A stretch of DNA of 64,000 bases from assembly GCA_905221605.1 (NCBI GenBank), contig CAJNDS010000412.1:48501-112500 (forward strand), given 5' to 3'. Positions within the stretch are counted from its first letter, which is position 1; every line of letters begins with the position of its first letter. Positions 1-11,234 of the stretch are shown here, one piece after another. Origin of the DNA: Symbiodinium natans (taxonomy: Eukaryota > Sar > Dinophyceae > Suessiales > Symbiodiniaceae). Made by a program: the position numbers and the translations under genes. The notes beneath the pieces are model-generated. The model saw nothing but the letters and a program-made list of their open reading frames with translations. It was not told the DNA's origin and did not search any database.

Positions 1-426
1 GGGTTTAGGGTTTAGGGTTTACTGAACCTTATCTGCCTGTTTCATCTTCCCTTGCCTCTGCTGCCGCTGCTCACACGTGTGCTTTTGGCCTTGTGGAGGG
101 GTTCGGCAGCAGCTGCAAGAAGGAAGAACCTAGCGTACAAACACTCAGCGCTGCTATGAGAGCACTGGCATAATTGCCCGCCAGTTGTGAACCAGTCACC
201 AAGAACCTCAGCAAACTTGAATGAAGGGTTCCCCCAGCTGCGGCTAAGAGCAATTGTAGGGGTTTCGTTTTTGTTTTGCAGTTTTGCTCTCCTTGCCTAT
301 TGTGCCTTAAAGCCCGCGTCCTCCTAACATATTGGGAGTTGAGGGTCGAGGGGGTCACTGTGAATTTGCTTTAGCGGGCCGTGGGACTACCCCCTTACAT
401 CTAAAGCACACGAAGAGAAACGGTTG

Positions 427-545
427 CCCTAAACCCTAAACCCTAAACCCTAAACCCTAAACCCTAAACCCTAAACCCTAAACCCTAAACCCTAAACCCT
501 AAACCCTAAACCCTAAACCCTAAACCCTAAACCCCAAAACCGTAA
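427..545. repeat. telomere-type (CCCTAAA)n tract
   Basis: About 15 copies of CCCTAAA, decaying into variants at the 3' side. The window itself opens with three TTTAGGG copies at 1-20. Unique sequence on both sides makes this an interstitial tract and not a chromosome end. Confidence 0.95.
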
Positions 546-589
546 ACCCTAAACACTAAACCTCAACCTTGGGGTTCTGGGCTACCGAG

Positions 590-2396
590 GCATGGAGCTA
601 CTCAAGGACGAAAACCCTGGAGCAAGGGAGGATGCCGCGGGCGCGCCCTTTTCTTGGGTCTTGGACGTTGGGGGTTCGGGTGTTCGGGTCTTAGAGTGGT
701 TTTAGTGTTGAGGGCTTAGGGTTTAGGGTTTAGATGCAAGGAAGGGTTTTGGTGTTGAGTCTGGCTGCACAAGTGTGCAAGGACTGCCGCCGAAGGTGTG
801 TGCACAGTTGTAGGTGTATTCACCCCCGGCTAATGCTTAGGGAAAGTTTAGGGCATGCCGCGATGCCTCAAATACCCATTTCAGTCAAAGAAGCAGCTGT
901 TTGTAAAATTCTGAAACCCACCCTGAAGTCACTTTGGGGCCAGGGGTCCTGGCCGCCCTGGCCAAGAACGCCGACAACCGCGTTCACATGGCAGACCTGG
1001 GTGCAATCCCGCTGCTCATCGAGCTTCTCGGGCCAGTGTTCGGAATGCTTTGGGTGCGGGGTCAGTCGCACCCAAGACTGCGCGACCCGATGCCCTTAGC
1101 AGAAGTAGCCTGAAATCGGACCCCAGCACCTTCATGGTCGAACCCCTAGCGCCGCAGAGGCTTGTGGAAGACCCGGCCGGAACAGCAGCAGCTGCACGCC
1201 CCTTGCCCACCAATGTTCATACTGAAGAGTATATAGCATTCTTCGAGGGTTTTCAGGCAAGGAAGCCACTGCAGCACCAATGTGTGAGCGGCAACGACGA
1301 TCCCAGGAAAGTATGCCGCCACGGCACTGGGTGAGCTGGCGGTGCGAAACTCCAAAAACAAGGAGACCATCGGCAAGACTGGTGGCATCCAGGCGCTAGT
1401 TGAGCTGCTAAAGGATGGTGTCTTGGCGCTTGAAGCCCTTTTGCACGTGCTTTTTGGTGATCCCTGTCTCCGGCGGCCGGCGCGCATCTAGTGTCCACGA
1501 CTTGGGAGCCGTAAGCCAGCACGTAGCACAGGTGACCATCAAGCACGTGGAAGATCAGCATCTGCGCTGTCGGAGCTTTGTCAGCTCAGCGACCACAACA
1601 AGGTGACGGTGGTTGGTGCAGGTGCCATACCATTGCACCTCAGCGCACTTAGATGTTGTGCTGCAGCTTTCGGCCCCCGGCAACGCGCGTTTCCGACGCA
1701 ACTGCTGTTTGCGTAATGTTGTGAGTTTTAAGGCCTGGTAGCGACCAAGCATGTCGTCAGGTAGTCCCACCCTGCCAGGGCCCTACAAAGTATGTTTCAC
1801 TGCCAAACTCAAACTCTGCCTTATAAGAGGAGCGCTGCCCTCAAAAGGTACCTTTTTGGATTGCCAGCCCTCCACTTTGGTTTGTTTTCCGGAAACAGTG
1901 CATTCCGTGATTATGCCCTACGCCTGGCTCAGACTGGTCGAGCTGCTGCGGGAAGAGTCGACAAAGAAGCCGGCGAAAGCAGTGCTCGCAAGCCTCGCGG
2001 GCGAGTTGGAGGCCATCAGCCACATAAGCGTTCCGGAACGATTCAGGGGGGTTCTTACGAAAATAAGGGACCCCGAATATGGACCCCCCAAACTAGTAGG
2101 ATTCCCTTATACTACGGACCCCCAAGAAGGTACCCCCCTAATTTCGAAAACCCCCATTCCTGTATGCCGATTCAAGCTTCTTCATGTGGGACATGAGCTG
2201 CCGACTTGCCCCAGGCTTTAAAAGGGAGCCCTTCTGAACCCTCTTTTGGCTCTCTTAACCGGGGACCTTATTCAGAGGGCCTATATCCCCCAGATTCCCC
2301 CTCCTCCTGCAGCCCCTGCAGGCCAACAAGAAGGCGATCCAGGAAGCGGCATCAGCAGCAAAGGTTGACTTGCTAGCTGCCGGCTTAAAGCTGTGA
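590..2396 (+). CDS. Armadillo-repeat protein gene, fragmentary exons
   Basis: Several short + strand stretches read as Armadillo (ARM) repeats, a helical fold used for protein binding. They are 590-650 (LLKDENPGAREDAAGA), 931-1035 (LAKNADNRVHMADLGAIPLL), 1287-1420 (ALGELAVRNSKNKETIGKTG then GIQALVELLKDG), 1558-1680 (LSELCQLSDHNKVTVVGAG), 1906-2020 (LVELLREESTKKPAKAVLAS) and a likely last exon ending in TGA at 2394-2396 (ANKKAIQEAASAAKVDLLAA). They lie in order and in several frames, as expected for exons split by introns. Between 1310 and 1312 one extra G separates GNDDPRK from YAATALGEL. This is either a frameshift or an alternative acceptor at 1306. A MITE sits at 2047-2157, and the first exon follows an end like that of the CTTGG...CCAAG element family. 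The gene may be decayed. The ARM identity is firmer than the exon limits. Confidence 0.55.
2047..2157. mobile_element. family A MITE (GGGTTYCGAAAATAAGGG ends)
   Basis: About 110 bp with inverted ends: GGGTTCTTACGAAAATAAGG on the left matches the reverse complement of the right end, CTAATTTCGAAAACCCCC. ATTC flanks both sides, suggesting a 4-bp target duplication. It carries no ORF. Related copies lie near 4820, 14524, 15632, 40893, 45379, 47793 and 47984. Confidence 0.7.
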
Positions 2397-2399
2397 AGA

Positions 2400-3880
2400 C
2401 GCTGTCCCCTGCAAACGGGTTCCCAACTTGGAACATTTTCCTCAGTTTTGTTTAGTCGGCCGCTCGTGCGAAATCATGTTGTTGCGTGTGCTTGGCGCGC
2501 TCACCAGAGTCAGGTGGGTGGCTACTGATTGGTTGGCTTCACTCATACAGCGAAGCACTTAAAGGTGCCAGCCAAAGAGTTGTCCAAGGCTGCACAAAGT
2601 CGGCACGCCGCCATTCCCCTGAAGCTGACGGCCTCTAAACTTACCTTAAGCCCTTAACCCTAAACCCTAAACCTCCCTCCAGTAAGCCCTCCGGAGCTAT
2701 TCGGGTGCCAAGAAACCCGAAGCCCTAAAAGGTAAGGAGTCTCTTCAAGCGGCCAAAGATGCTGCTTGAGAGGGACGTTTGGGAGACAAAACACGCAAGC
2801 TCTAAGGCCCCAATGAGCCCAAAGACCCCTGTATAAAATTAGGGCATATTCCGGAATCAAGGTGGGAATTTGGCTCTTTGAGGCGTTTCCATCCGAATTC
2901 TGTACTAGCCTAGCAACAAAAGAATCAAGAATCGTAGTATAAAAAAACAAAACAAGAACATGAAGATTCGTCGTACTTATCATGCTCTGCCAGCTCAAGC
3001 TGCCCGTGTTTCTCTTGTACATACCGTGCTTGGCCAGTCCTCTTGAGAAGTTGAGGGCCCGAGGCGCTCAAAACCACGCGCCCGATACCTGCGTTCTTTG
3101 TAGGAGGCAGCGCTTGGATCCTAGGGCTTTAGGGTTTCGGGTTTAGGGTTTAGGGTTTCGGGTTTAAGGTCTCGGGTTTAGGGTTTCGGGTTTAGGGTTT
3201 CGGGTTTAGGGTTTCGGGTTTAGGGTTTCGGGTTGCGGCCGCCGGCCCCCAAAACGCCTTCCTAGGAATCTCTAACGCGGGCAGGCTTGGGAGCCACGTG
3301 TCCAGCTCTCAAGATGAGGGTGGGCCAACCCAGGCAGGGTTTAGGGTTTAGGGTTTAGGGTTTAGGGTTTTGGGTTTTGGGTTTTGGGTTTCGGGTTTTG
3401 GGTTAGCAAACCTCAGGATATCAGGGACATTAGTTCGGTACCATACATACCCCGTCTATGAACACTGCCCCAAACAAGGATTAAATACGTACCTAATCCC
3501 CGGATTACCTACAAAGAGCCGGGAAATTTTCGGGGTTGCACAGGCTTCAGACGGGCTTTAGGGTGTACATGCGTACATGGCTTTAGCAGGGTTGACGGGC
3601 TGCTGGGCCTAAGATGGATGCCTACAGCTGCAGTGGCCATCGTGCTCGTGTGCATAGAGTGTAGAGTTCCGGAACACCGAGGTTGAAGGATGTTGAAGGA
3701 TGCATGGGCCACTAAGGCACCAAGGTTCTCGTTGCGATCATGAGAGTACCACCCCAGACAGTTTTGGGGTTACGCTTCACACCATCTCATAGGAATCAAG
3801 TTGGGAGTACATGCAACCCCGATCCGTAAACGTAAACCCTCAAACCCTAAACCCCAAACCTTAAACCACTCTGGCAGCAT
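2400..3880. other. no convincing gene; degenerate telomere repeats
   Basis: This stretch holds mixed TTTAGGG/TTTCGGG repeats at 3125-3235 and 3340-3410. A short open stretch at 2562-2650 (VPAKELSKAAQSRHAAIPLK) could be an exon but has no support. Nothing else is recognised. Confidence 0.5.
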
Positions 3881-3886
3881 GTGCAG

Positions 3887-3953
3887 GCTGATGCCTCGGG
3901 TCCTAGGGCAGCAATGGACTTCCACGAGTTTCTGGTGTGGGCTCTGGCCTCGG
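3887..3953 (+). CDS. exon encoding the second half of an EF-hand
   Basis: Reads ADASGPRAAMDFHEFLVWAL and ends at a consensus donor GTAAGT (3954). The pattern hydrophobic-DF-x-EF-hydrophobic is typical of the calcium-loop end and exiting helix of an EF-hand. Possible acceptors are the CAG ending at 3876 or at 3886. It may belong with the EF-hand exon at 5575, but the link is not proven. Too short to be seen as an ORF; called from motif and splice site only. Confidence 0.4.
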
Positions 3954-4538
3954 GTAAGTGGAGCTCGTGGATTACGATTTCAGGGCTTAGGGTGTAGGGT
4001 GATGAGGCCTGGATGTAAAAAAGGGTTTAGGGTGGGTACCTACATCCCCACCTGTAAGCTCAAGCTTGACGTCCAAAGACAGTGTCGTTGGTGGACTGAC
4101 GATGAGCTGCCTTTCTTGGCACGAGTTCTGTGCCTCTCGTTCATGGGAGTGCCAGCGCATGCAGTGTTGCAGCCGTGCATGTCAGAGCTTTCAAGGTTTT
4201 AGGACACCGGCCTCGCGCAGAGAGCTTTAGGATGATGCAGGGCTTCAATTTCTCTGGATTGTCCGACCTACCACCAAGGCACGGCGGCTGGAAGTGCAGG
4301 AGGGGAGGGAGGGTGGCGGGAAGTAGCAGATGCCCGAAGCCCACAATTAAGATCAATTAAGGAACTCTCGCTTACACACTTCTGAATGCCGTTTTCGATG
4401 CCGGCGGAAATGGGGAGTCGTGGTTAACAGTTGGCTTTGATTTTGCTGCCGTGTTCTGCATGTCCCGCATGCAGTGCTGGCTGCAGCCAAAGTGCGTTTG
4501 TGTGCTGAAAGCCCAGCCATTGCAACAGTTGCTCTAGA

Positions 4539-4661
4539 AAGGAGTTGGCGCCCATCCGAGAAGGTTTTGACCGGGTGGACAAAGCCCACGACTGCCTCGT
4601 GTCCGAAGGCATGGCCCGCACAGACAGGAACATCTGCCAAAGCATCTGCTGCAGGGCCGCG
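4539..4661 (+). CDS. candidate exon, unknown function
   Basis: After a pyrimidine-rich acceptor (TTGCTCTAG) the frame reads RKELAPIREGFDRVDKAHDC, then LVSEGMARTDRNICQ, and ends at TAG. The composition is protein-like (charged, no simple repeats) and no homology is recognised. It lies between the two EF-hand exons and may be part of the same gene. Confidence 0.3.
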
Positions 4662-5574
4662 TAGGGTGCCGAAGGATTCCATGCTGGCCGTATGGATCAA
4701 CACATAGTCTTGCTTCTGGCAGGTGAGTTCCTCGAGATGATCACTCCAGAATTGATGCGACCTGAGACCCAAAGCCGATTGAGTTGGCAGACATCCATGT
4801 GCTGGTATATGAAAAGCAAGGGATCCCTATAAAGAAGACCCCAACTGGCAGGATTCCCCTGTAATAAGGGCCCCAAGAAGGTACCCCCATGTTCTGCGGA
4901 GTCTTCGCCTTGATCACGTTCAGGTGCTTGGTATTCAGTGGGAAGCTGTCGCAGGTGTTGGCGGATGTGCGCGGCCCTAGCAGCTCTTGGATGTTGCCAC
5001 GCACTGGTCGTGCGAGAAGGGGGGGGGAGCGCGAAACCCTAAACCCTAAACCCTAAACCCTAAACCCTAAGCCCTAAACCCTAAACCTTAAACCTAAACT
5101 GCTGGTCCGAGGGCGGCATGCAACCGGGGCAGCTGCTCAGCTTCGACGATGCTGTCCGGGTGCTTCGGACAATGCGCCCGGAACCTCAGAGCTTTAGGGT
5201 TTAGGGTTTAGGGTTTGGGGTTTAGGGTTTAGGGTTTAGGGTGGTCACTTCTGCTTCCTGCGTCTTCCCAGTTTTTTAATGATTAACTGGTAATAAGAAA
5301 ATAAACAAGGACATAAAAGGTTAGAAAACTATAAGAGTGTTGAGTACTACTACAATAACCTCATAATAAGAAGACGAATATCATATTGCGTGTGGTCATG
5401 GGGTTCTCGTCTGTGTTGCATTTGCAGGTAGCACCGGCAACCAGACCAAGCAGGAGGTGAAAGAGTTGGAGGAGGCTTCCCCTTGCAGCACTCAGTGGTG
5501 TTGTCGGGTTTAGGGTTTAGGGTTTAGGGTGCAGGTCCTCGGGGGCAGAGCTGTAACGATCTCTGTGCCTTCAG

Positions 5575-5761
5575 CTGGAAGGTCTTCAGGTTATTCGACA
5601 CAGATGAGTCTGGCAAGATGGATGTCACAGAGATGGTGGATGTGCACCTGCCTTACTTCGACAGAGATGCTCCTGTGTCACATCACCTGCTGCGGGTTAT
5701 GATCGTAGCCAGTTGCAGTGCTGAAGGGCAGGCTTCGTTTTTGTTTTGTGCGCTGGCTTGA
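5575..5761 (+). CDS. EF-hand exon
   Basis: Preceded by acceptor TGCCTTCAG (ends 5574). The frame reads WKVFRLFDTDESGKMDVTEM. The loop D-T-D-E-S-G-K-M-D-V-T-E has acidic or oxygen ligands at positions 1, 3, 5 and 12, Gly at 6 and a hydrophobic residue at 8, so it should bind calcium. The frame stays open to TGA at 5759-5761, though the exon may end earlier. Loops of this kind occur in calmodulin-like proteins and at the C-terminus of dinoflagellate ion channels. A hydrophobic stretch at 4895-5000 could fit the latter, but that is speculation. Confidence 0.6.
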
Positions 5762-6051
5762 AGGTTGATGTACCTTGGCTACAGCAGCACGTTGGAGACA
5801 ACGGTGGAGCAGCTTGGACCAAGTTGTCATAAGACCCGCCGGTGTTGCAGCGTTGCAGCAGCCTTCCCATGCATGCTGTTCCGGATATGGCTCTGCAGGG
5901 GGGAACAGGCCTCAGACGACCACATGAGCCAGCCCACAGGATGCCAACTACACATGGTTACACAAATCTAGTTCATGTCACATGTTGGAAGTACAAGGGC
6001 CTCGTGCTTGTAGCAAGAAGACCCCGGTCAGCTGTCCATAGCCTTGCCGCC

Positions 6052-7438
6052 ATGGCAGATTCTCAAGGTGATCTGGCGGACGCTGTGCCTGCGGCGCCCG
6101 TTGCCGATTCCCTGGAGTCGTATCAGACCCAGAGCTCGCTCGGCTCACAGGGCAGCCTGTGCGCATCCTTGATGCATCTGACCGCAGCACCGGCAGCACC
6201 GGAAACCATCGGGTCAAGGTCTGGACCAAGAAAGGCTTGGGCGGACGTCCAGGATACCCCGCCCATGGACTCCCAAAACGAGCCGGGCGCAAGTCTGACG
6301 ATGGCATCGCAGACCGGGATGCTTTGTCATAGTTGGGCAACATTTTGCAATTTTAAGGGTACTTAAACCCAATAAGGAATTTACATGCTTAATGCTATCC
6401 CAACCATGAACTAGGATGGATGCGTCGGCATCAGGCAATGCCACGGACAACTCCTGGCAGAGTCCCCCAATGGAAGTGTGCCAACCGGGCCGTCTTACGC
6501 GCAAAGGGCATCTCAATCTTTCAGACTTGCAAGTTCCAGAGGAGGAGCCGGAGAAGTGTGGAGAGAAGCGCTTGGCCCCAGAGCCTTCGCAGCCGGCGAA
6601 GCGCAGGGCGGTCGAACACCAGAGCCTGCCGCGGGAAGAAGTTCGCGTTGATACACCTGAGAGCGAGTCTTGGGTGCTCTAGCCCTATTTTCGAAATATT
6701 CTTTGGTTTATGGTTTAGCAAATGTATGGGGTGTTGCAAGATCTGTAGCTCCTCTAAGATCTCTAAGCCCCAAGAGCTTAGCCAGCAAGGCCTCCTCAGG
6801 ATCAGCTCCAAGCTCAGCGCAACCACAAGGCTTGAGCTCGACGGCCGGCGCGTCAGCCGAGGTGCCTCGTAGCGGAAAATATGTGGGTAAGTAACCTGTT
6901 TTGTTCAGTTCTTGGTGTAGTTGGAATCCTACAAATAATTCTTGTACCATCTCGGAGTTTAGCTCCGAGTTCCCCCGGAGGACCATGACCAAGAAACCAC
7001 CCTGGAAGTAGAGCGCTGGCGAGAGATGTATGAGTATAGAGCATAGAGCCAAGCGGATGATGCGGTGTCGGCCCCCACATCTGCCTTGAAGTAGCTCGGG
7101 ATTCAGCAACTAATCGAACGGTCAAGTTGAGTGGTGATTCCCTGTGAGCCACTTGCTCCCTGAAGGCTCCCACCACCGAGTGGGAGCGTCAGAGGCAAAA
7201 GCGCGTCGACGTGGTTGCCAGGTTCAAGGAGGAGTCGGAAGAGTACCGGGCATTCGCTGCCCAGAGGGGGCGCGGGAGGGAGAGGTCAGATCCATGGACT
7301 CCCGACCCAACCGAGATCATCTCCAAGCGACGATGGGAGGTCAGATTCGGGGAGTGGAAGTGTGCAATTCGCACTTGGGCTGACCCCGCGGGTGATGCTT
7401 CGAACCATGAGGCCGATTTTGAAGCCATTGAAGCCTAA
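6052..7438 (+). CDS. histone stem-loop-binding-protein-like (SLBP) gene
   Basis: SLBP family proteins bind the 3' stem-loop of histone mRNA and act in its processing and translation. The start ATG at 6052 sits in GCCGCCATGG. Exons: 6052-6317; 6415 to about 6670; about 6741-6886 (ends at consensus GTAAGT); 7149-7438 with stop TAA. The first three encode an acidic, Ser/Pro/Ala-rich region. The last holds the RNA-binding-domain signature: RQRQKRVD near its start, then WTPDP (the TP motif), then SKRRWEVRFGEWKCAIRTW. That last run keeps the family pattern S-[KR]-R-x-W-[DE]-x3-hydrophobic-x2-W-[KR] with a closing W. The predicted protein is about 310 residues with a C-terminal domain. Intron 1 is a mobile element (6318-6414) and its removal joins two open frames exactly. 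The exon 2/3 junction is uncertain. SLBP identity rests on motif reading only. Confidence 0.7.
6318..6414 (+). mobile_element. introner, family I, copy 1 (GA-AG intron)
   Basis: The element CTTTGTCATAG...GAACTAG (6322-6414) has imperfect inverted ends of about 16 bp. It is flanked by a 4-bp duplication GATG at 6318-6321 and 6415-6418. Excising 6318-6414 (97 nt, donor GA, acceptor AG) restores a single frame across the junction (GGG|ATG GAT GCG). A second copy lies in the GH3 gene at 22491-22592. Confidence 0.8.
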
Positions 7439-7444
7439 TTTGGT

Positions 7445-8990
7445 TTAACGCTGCGTGGGGTGTCCCCGTCATGTCATGTAAATGTAAACAGGTTTGGTAG
7501 CGGTCATTTCCAGGGCCATGCGTCGGTGTGCACCATTAGCAGCTTGCCACAATCCCATGATCAGCGTTCAGCAGTTAAAGCTCTGAATCCCTACGTCTTT
7601 GTAACCCTGAGCCGCGCAGACCCAGAGCTCGTGCTCCATGCAATCCATGCTTCCATCAGGCAGCGATAGTTAAGCTTGGACATGCGGGGCCACGTGCACG
7701 CAGCGTCACGCAGCCTGGCATGCTTCGCTTAGTAAGTGGCACCGCCATTGCGAAGTCAGGCGTTGCTTTGAATGTGGTATTGGCCACATGTCAACTGGCA
7801 GGGCCCAGGGCCCTTTATGTAGCGCAGCATGCTGCGCAAGACCACTTCAGCAAGGAGGTCTCTCTCCGTGTAGTTTAGAGCTAAAGAGGTTTGAGTCTAG
7901 AGGCTACTTGGATGCCTGCCAGGTGATGGCGTGCCAGGATTCCAGATCAAGTGGCTCAGATGCTTCTGATATGTTGCAAAGTGAGTCCCCTCCCCCTGAT
8001 AGAAGAGCTCCCTGCCGTACCCGCTACTAATGTTCCCATTATTGAATATAGTACAGCAATGTACAGCACGAAGGCAGCTGAACCCTAGAGCCACTTGGAC
8101 CCGACCTCGCCATCTGCTTCGGGGATGTTACCCACCTGCGCTTGGCCGGGGTTATGCGCCAGTCGCAGCTTTGTGTACAGCCGACTTCTCACTCTTCGCG
8201 GCTAGCTGGCAGATGCATCGGACAAGTCAGCACGTAGAATCGCTCTCTGCCTTCGTGCAGTGTTCATCATCTAGCTCCAACCCAGATGCTGAAAAGAAAA
8301 CAGAGAGCCGGAGAACTTGCCTCTGACTTGACATGCATGTGCACCTTGCACGGCTCACGCTGAGGATGATGCGCCGTAGTGATGTTGATGGTAACGACGA
8401 GTCCGACACCAAGCGGCGGGGCTGTGGCACTCGTTGACCCGTGGAGCTGTGTCCCACGCATAAGCTCCGGCCACCCAGGCTGGACACACGGGAGTTTCTG
8501 GCGTGCATGCGCCAGCACGAGATCATGCAGTCCTGGGTCTGCCGCTTAGGGGCCACGGCTTGTCTGGTCCGTAGGCTACCATATATCCCCCTGGGTATTT
8601 TTGTTCATATAAAACCCAAGAGGATATTAAACATAGTTTTTTATTAAGGTTCTAAGGGGAGTATAGTACCGTGTAGAGCCTGAACGCCGAGGCTTTGAAG
8701 TCTGCGTTTGGCCAAGCAAGCGACGGTGGCACTTGTGCCTGGGCTTAAACGTCCAGCCGAGGGACTTGCAAAAGACTGGAGTATAGGGGCCTATTTGATT
8801 GGAGCGGTTTTTTGCAGCCCTGGAAAACAAAATTTGTCGAAGACTCCTGAACCCTAAGCAAAATCCCTGGCTTAAGGAATGATTGTGCCCCGCAATGTGT
8901 GGCCTGAGTGTTAGCTAGGGTGGCCAACAAAACTAAAAACCCAAGGGAAGTTACAGGGTCACTTCTGTGCTGCGACGCTCACTCTCGCAT
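7445..8990. other. no firm gene; one possible exon
   Basis: The ORFs here are short and look random. 8480-8545 reads RLDTREFLACMRQHEIMQSW after a CCCAG acceptor and resembles the exiting half of an EF-hand, but it stands alone. A small palindromic repeat covers about 8587-8660. Nothing else is recognised. Confidence 0.4.
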
Positions 8991-9015
8991 GGCAGGCAAG
9001 GTTCATAGGGTTTAG

Positions 9016-9117
9016 GGATACTTGAAGGTTCATGGGCAGTTTATAAGTCGGTATATCAGTATGATAACCGCGATTAAGGCACTTATAACCCTGCTTCTAA
9101 CTACTTCAAGCATGGCC
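9016..9117. mobile_element. family B MITE
   Basis: Starts TACTTGAAGGTTCATGGG and ends near CTTCAAGCA, with AT-rich GTA/TAC-rich stem sequence between. Other copies lie at 11281-11412, 15009-15320, 33439-33552, 38741-38846, 54047-54153, 56587-56700 and 52695-52860 (telomere-disrupted). Confidence 0.6.
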
Positions 9118-9913
9118 CCAGACTTCCGAACCCTTTCAAGAAAGCATGAGGCCATATTAGCAGGACTGAAAAACAGCCCCAACCCCCAAACCCGCAACCC
9201 TAAACCCTGAACCCTAACCTTACGGGTACCCTGAGACTAAGAAGCGCAGGCAACCACCTCGAGTTGGCCACGATTTTGCTGTCGCGCGGCGCCCGGCCTG
9301 GGGACTACGCAGCTCAAGGCTTGGGGCTCCTATGACCGAAGCTCAGTGGTTCTTAGTAGGGATTAGGTTCAAAAGGGTTTGGGTTGAGGGAACTACTCGT
9401 AGGTTCTTAGAAAATGGCCCTTCGTGGGCTCTTTTAACCTGGTTCCCCTAGTTCCCTACAAATCGCTAGTCAGCCAACCGCACTAACGGGATCATCTCAT
9501 ACTAGGAACTCCGAGGAGCCAAAAAGGCAACCCCAAGTACTGGTTCCGAAACTTCGCTACCTGAACATCTACGAAACCCGAAACCCTAAACCCCAGGTGG
9601 CTAAAAACCGTAAAGCAGAAACCTTAAACCCTAAAAACCCAAAACGCAAGTCATTCACCCTCTCAGCTCTACGCGCCCAATGCGCCTCAGAGCCCTTAAG
9701 GCCCCAAACGCCACACTGAAAAAGCCCCAGCACCCCTAGAAACCCCTATTAAGCCCCATAAACTGACTCGAGAACCCTAGAAACTTTATGAACTTGCCTG
9801 AAAAACCCTAAACCCTAAACGCTAAACCCTAAACCCTAAACCCTAAACCCTAAACCCCTTACTTTAAACCCTATATAGACCCTAAACCCTACAGCCTTGC
9901 TTGAGAACCCAAG

Positions 9914-9995
9914 GCTGGAGCTCTTCCCTGGCCAAGCCAAGCTCAACCAGATGCTGAAAGATCAGGAGATGGATGACTTGGAGGAGACTGGACAA
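9914..9995 (+). CDS. candidate exon (charged helix)
   Basis: After an AAG acceptor the frame reads LELFPGQAKLNQMLKDQEMD then DLEETGQ and stops at a GTTAG donor. It looks coding and may belong with the exons at 10.3-10.9 kb. No family is recognised. Confidence 0.35.
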
Positions 9996-10296
9996 GGTTA
10001 GAAGGGCTTAGGGTTTAGGGTTTAGGGTTTAGGGAGACCTAAGCGTTCCAGTCGAGTATGTAGCGCGTGTATGGCGTGTCAGCCAGCAGAGCTGATCCCG
10101 TTGTACCAGCAGCTGCTTTTTCTGGCATTCCCCACCCAGCCCAGATGGAAAAAAGGGAGACCTGAGGCAAAAAAGGGTTTAGGGTTTAGGGTTTGGAAGG
10201 GTTTCGGGCTTAGGGGGTTACGGCTTGCAGGGTTCGGGGCTTCCTAGGGCCCTCTTTGGCTGCATTAGGACTTAGGGTTTCAGAGACTTTCGGGGG

Positions 10297-10450
10297 TTGT
10301 GGGATGCACAGCAGAGCGTTGCCTGTGAGATGCGAAGAGCGTTGGAGGAGTTCGACTTCCGCCAGGTGTGCGAGCTCGCCAAGCTTTGCCGCCAAGCTGT
10401 TGCCAAGGCGCCGTGGGTGAAGGGTTTCGGGGCCATTTCCTTGTACCTCA
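10297..10450 (+). CDS. candidate exon, unknown function
   Basis: Reads CEMRRALEEFDFRQVCELAK then LCRQAVAKAPWVKG. It has amphipathic helical character and normal amino-acid use, and it then runs into a G-rich stretch. It precedes the homeodomain-like exon at 10726 and may belong to the same gene. Confidence 0.35.
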
Positions 10451-10725
10451 GTGGGGGGGCGAGTGTGGGGCAATGTGCGTACAGCTTCATTTTCACGTGC
10501 CCTTGTTGCTTTGGGCTCCCCGCCTCGCCATAGACCCTTTCCAAACGCTTTTAAATACCCCAGGGCCATGTGAATTGCATCATGTTCTAAGAAGGCTCCA
10601 TGAATTTCGAAAGTAGACCCTCTTTCTATACCACCAAAATGCTTGAGTCATTTTGACAGGAACCCCCAACAAAAGGGTACCCATTTTTGGGAACCCATCC
10701 CCTCCCCCCACCCCACATTGCGGCT

Positions 10726-10892
10726 TTACATGCGGCCTTCCGCAGAGGCCAACCGACAACGCGCCTGCTTCCCGCAGAAGCACGTGCAGACCCTGGAGCG
10801 GCTCTTCAAGGAGACGCGCCCTTCCGAGTACCCTAAACCCTCCGGGAAAGGCCATAGAGCTCCAGAATCACAAGGGGAGGTTCCCCAAGTAA
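10726..10892 (+). CDS. candidate exon resembling homeodomain helix 1
   Basis: One frame reads RQRACFPQKHVQTLERLFKE then TRPSEYPKP, like the N-terminal arm and helix 1 of a homeodomain (R-R-x-F-x5-LE-LF). A different frame, one base out of register, continues as KAIELQNHKGRFPK up to a GTAAGC donor. The change of frame falls at a CCCTAAACCC motif (10833-10842). Helices 2 and 3 (WFxNRR) are not found nearby. This may be chance, a decayed exon, or a different helical domain. Confidence 0.25.
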
Positions 10893-11234
10893 GCGCAGAG
10901 CTTAGATGAAGCTTCAAGGTGCGGGTTTAGGCTTCGGAACTTCGACCTTGGCTGGTCAACGCTGTGCGGGACTTTTGTTTCGGCTTCCATGATGTAGGGT
11001 TTAGGGTTTGAGAAATTGAGAAAGTCCCACAGGCCAAGATGCAAAAACAAAGTTTAAGAAAGGCCTTCTGTTTGAATCGGCAAGCATGCAACACAAACAA
11101 AAAAATCGCACAATTCAGGGGTCGAAATAATTACGAATAGTTTTCTTTTGTGGTCCCTTTATAGCTATACTGTAATCGCCCCCCAAACCCTATTCGAATG
11201 ATTCAGCCCATTAGGGTTTAGGGTTTAGGCACAG

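Noticed and set aside
1-545. Window as a chromosome end
   Set aside because: Telomere-type tracts occur all along the window in both orientations and are followed by unique genes, so the tract at the start is not special.
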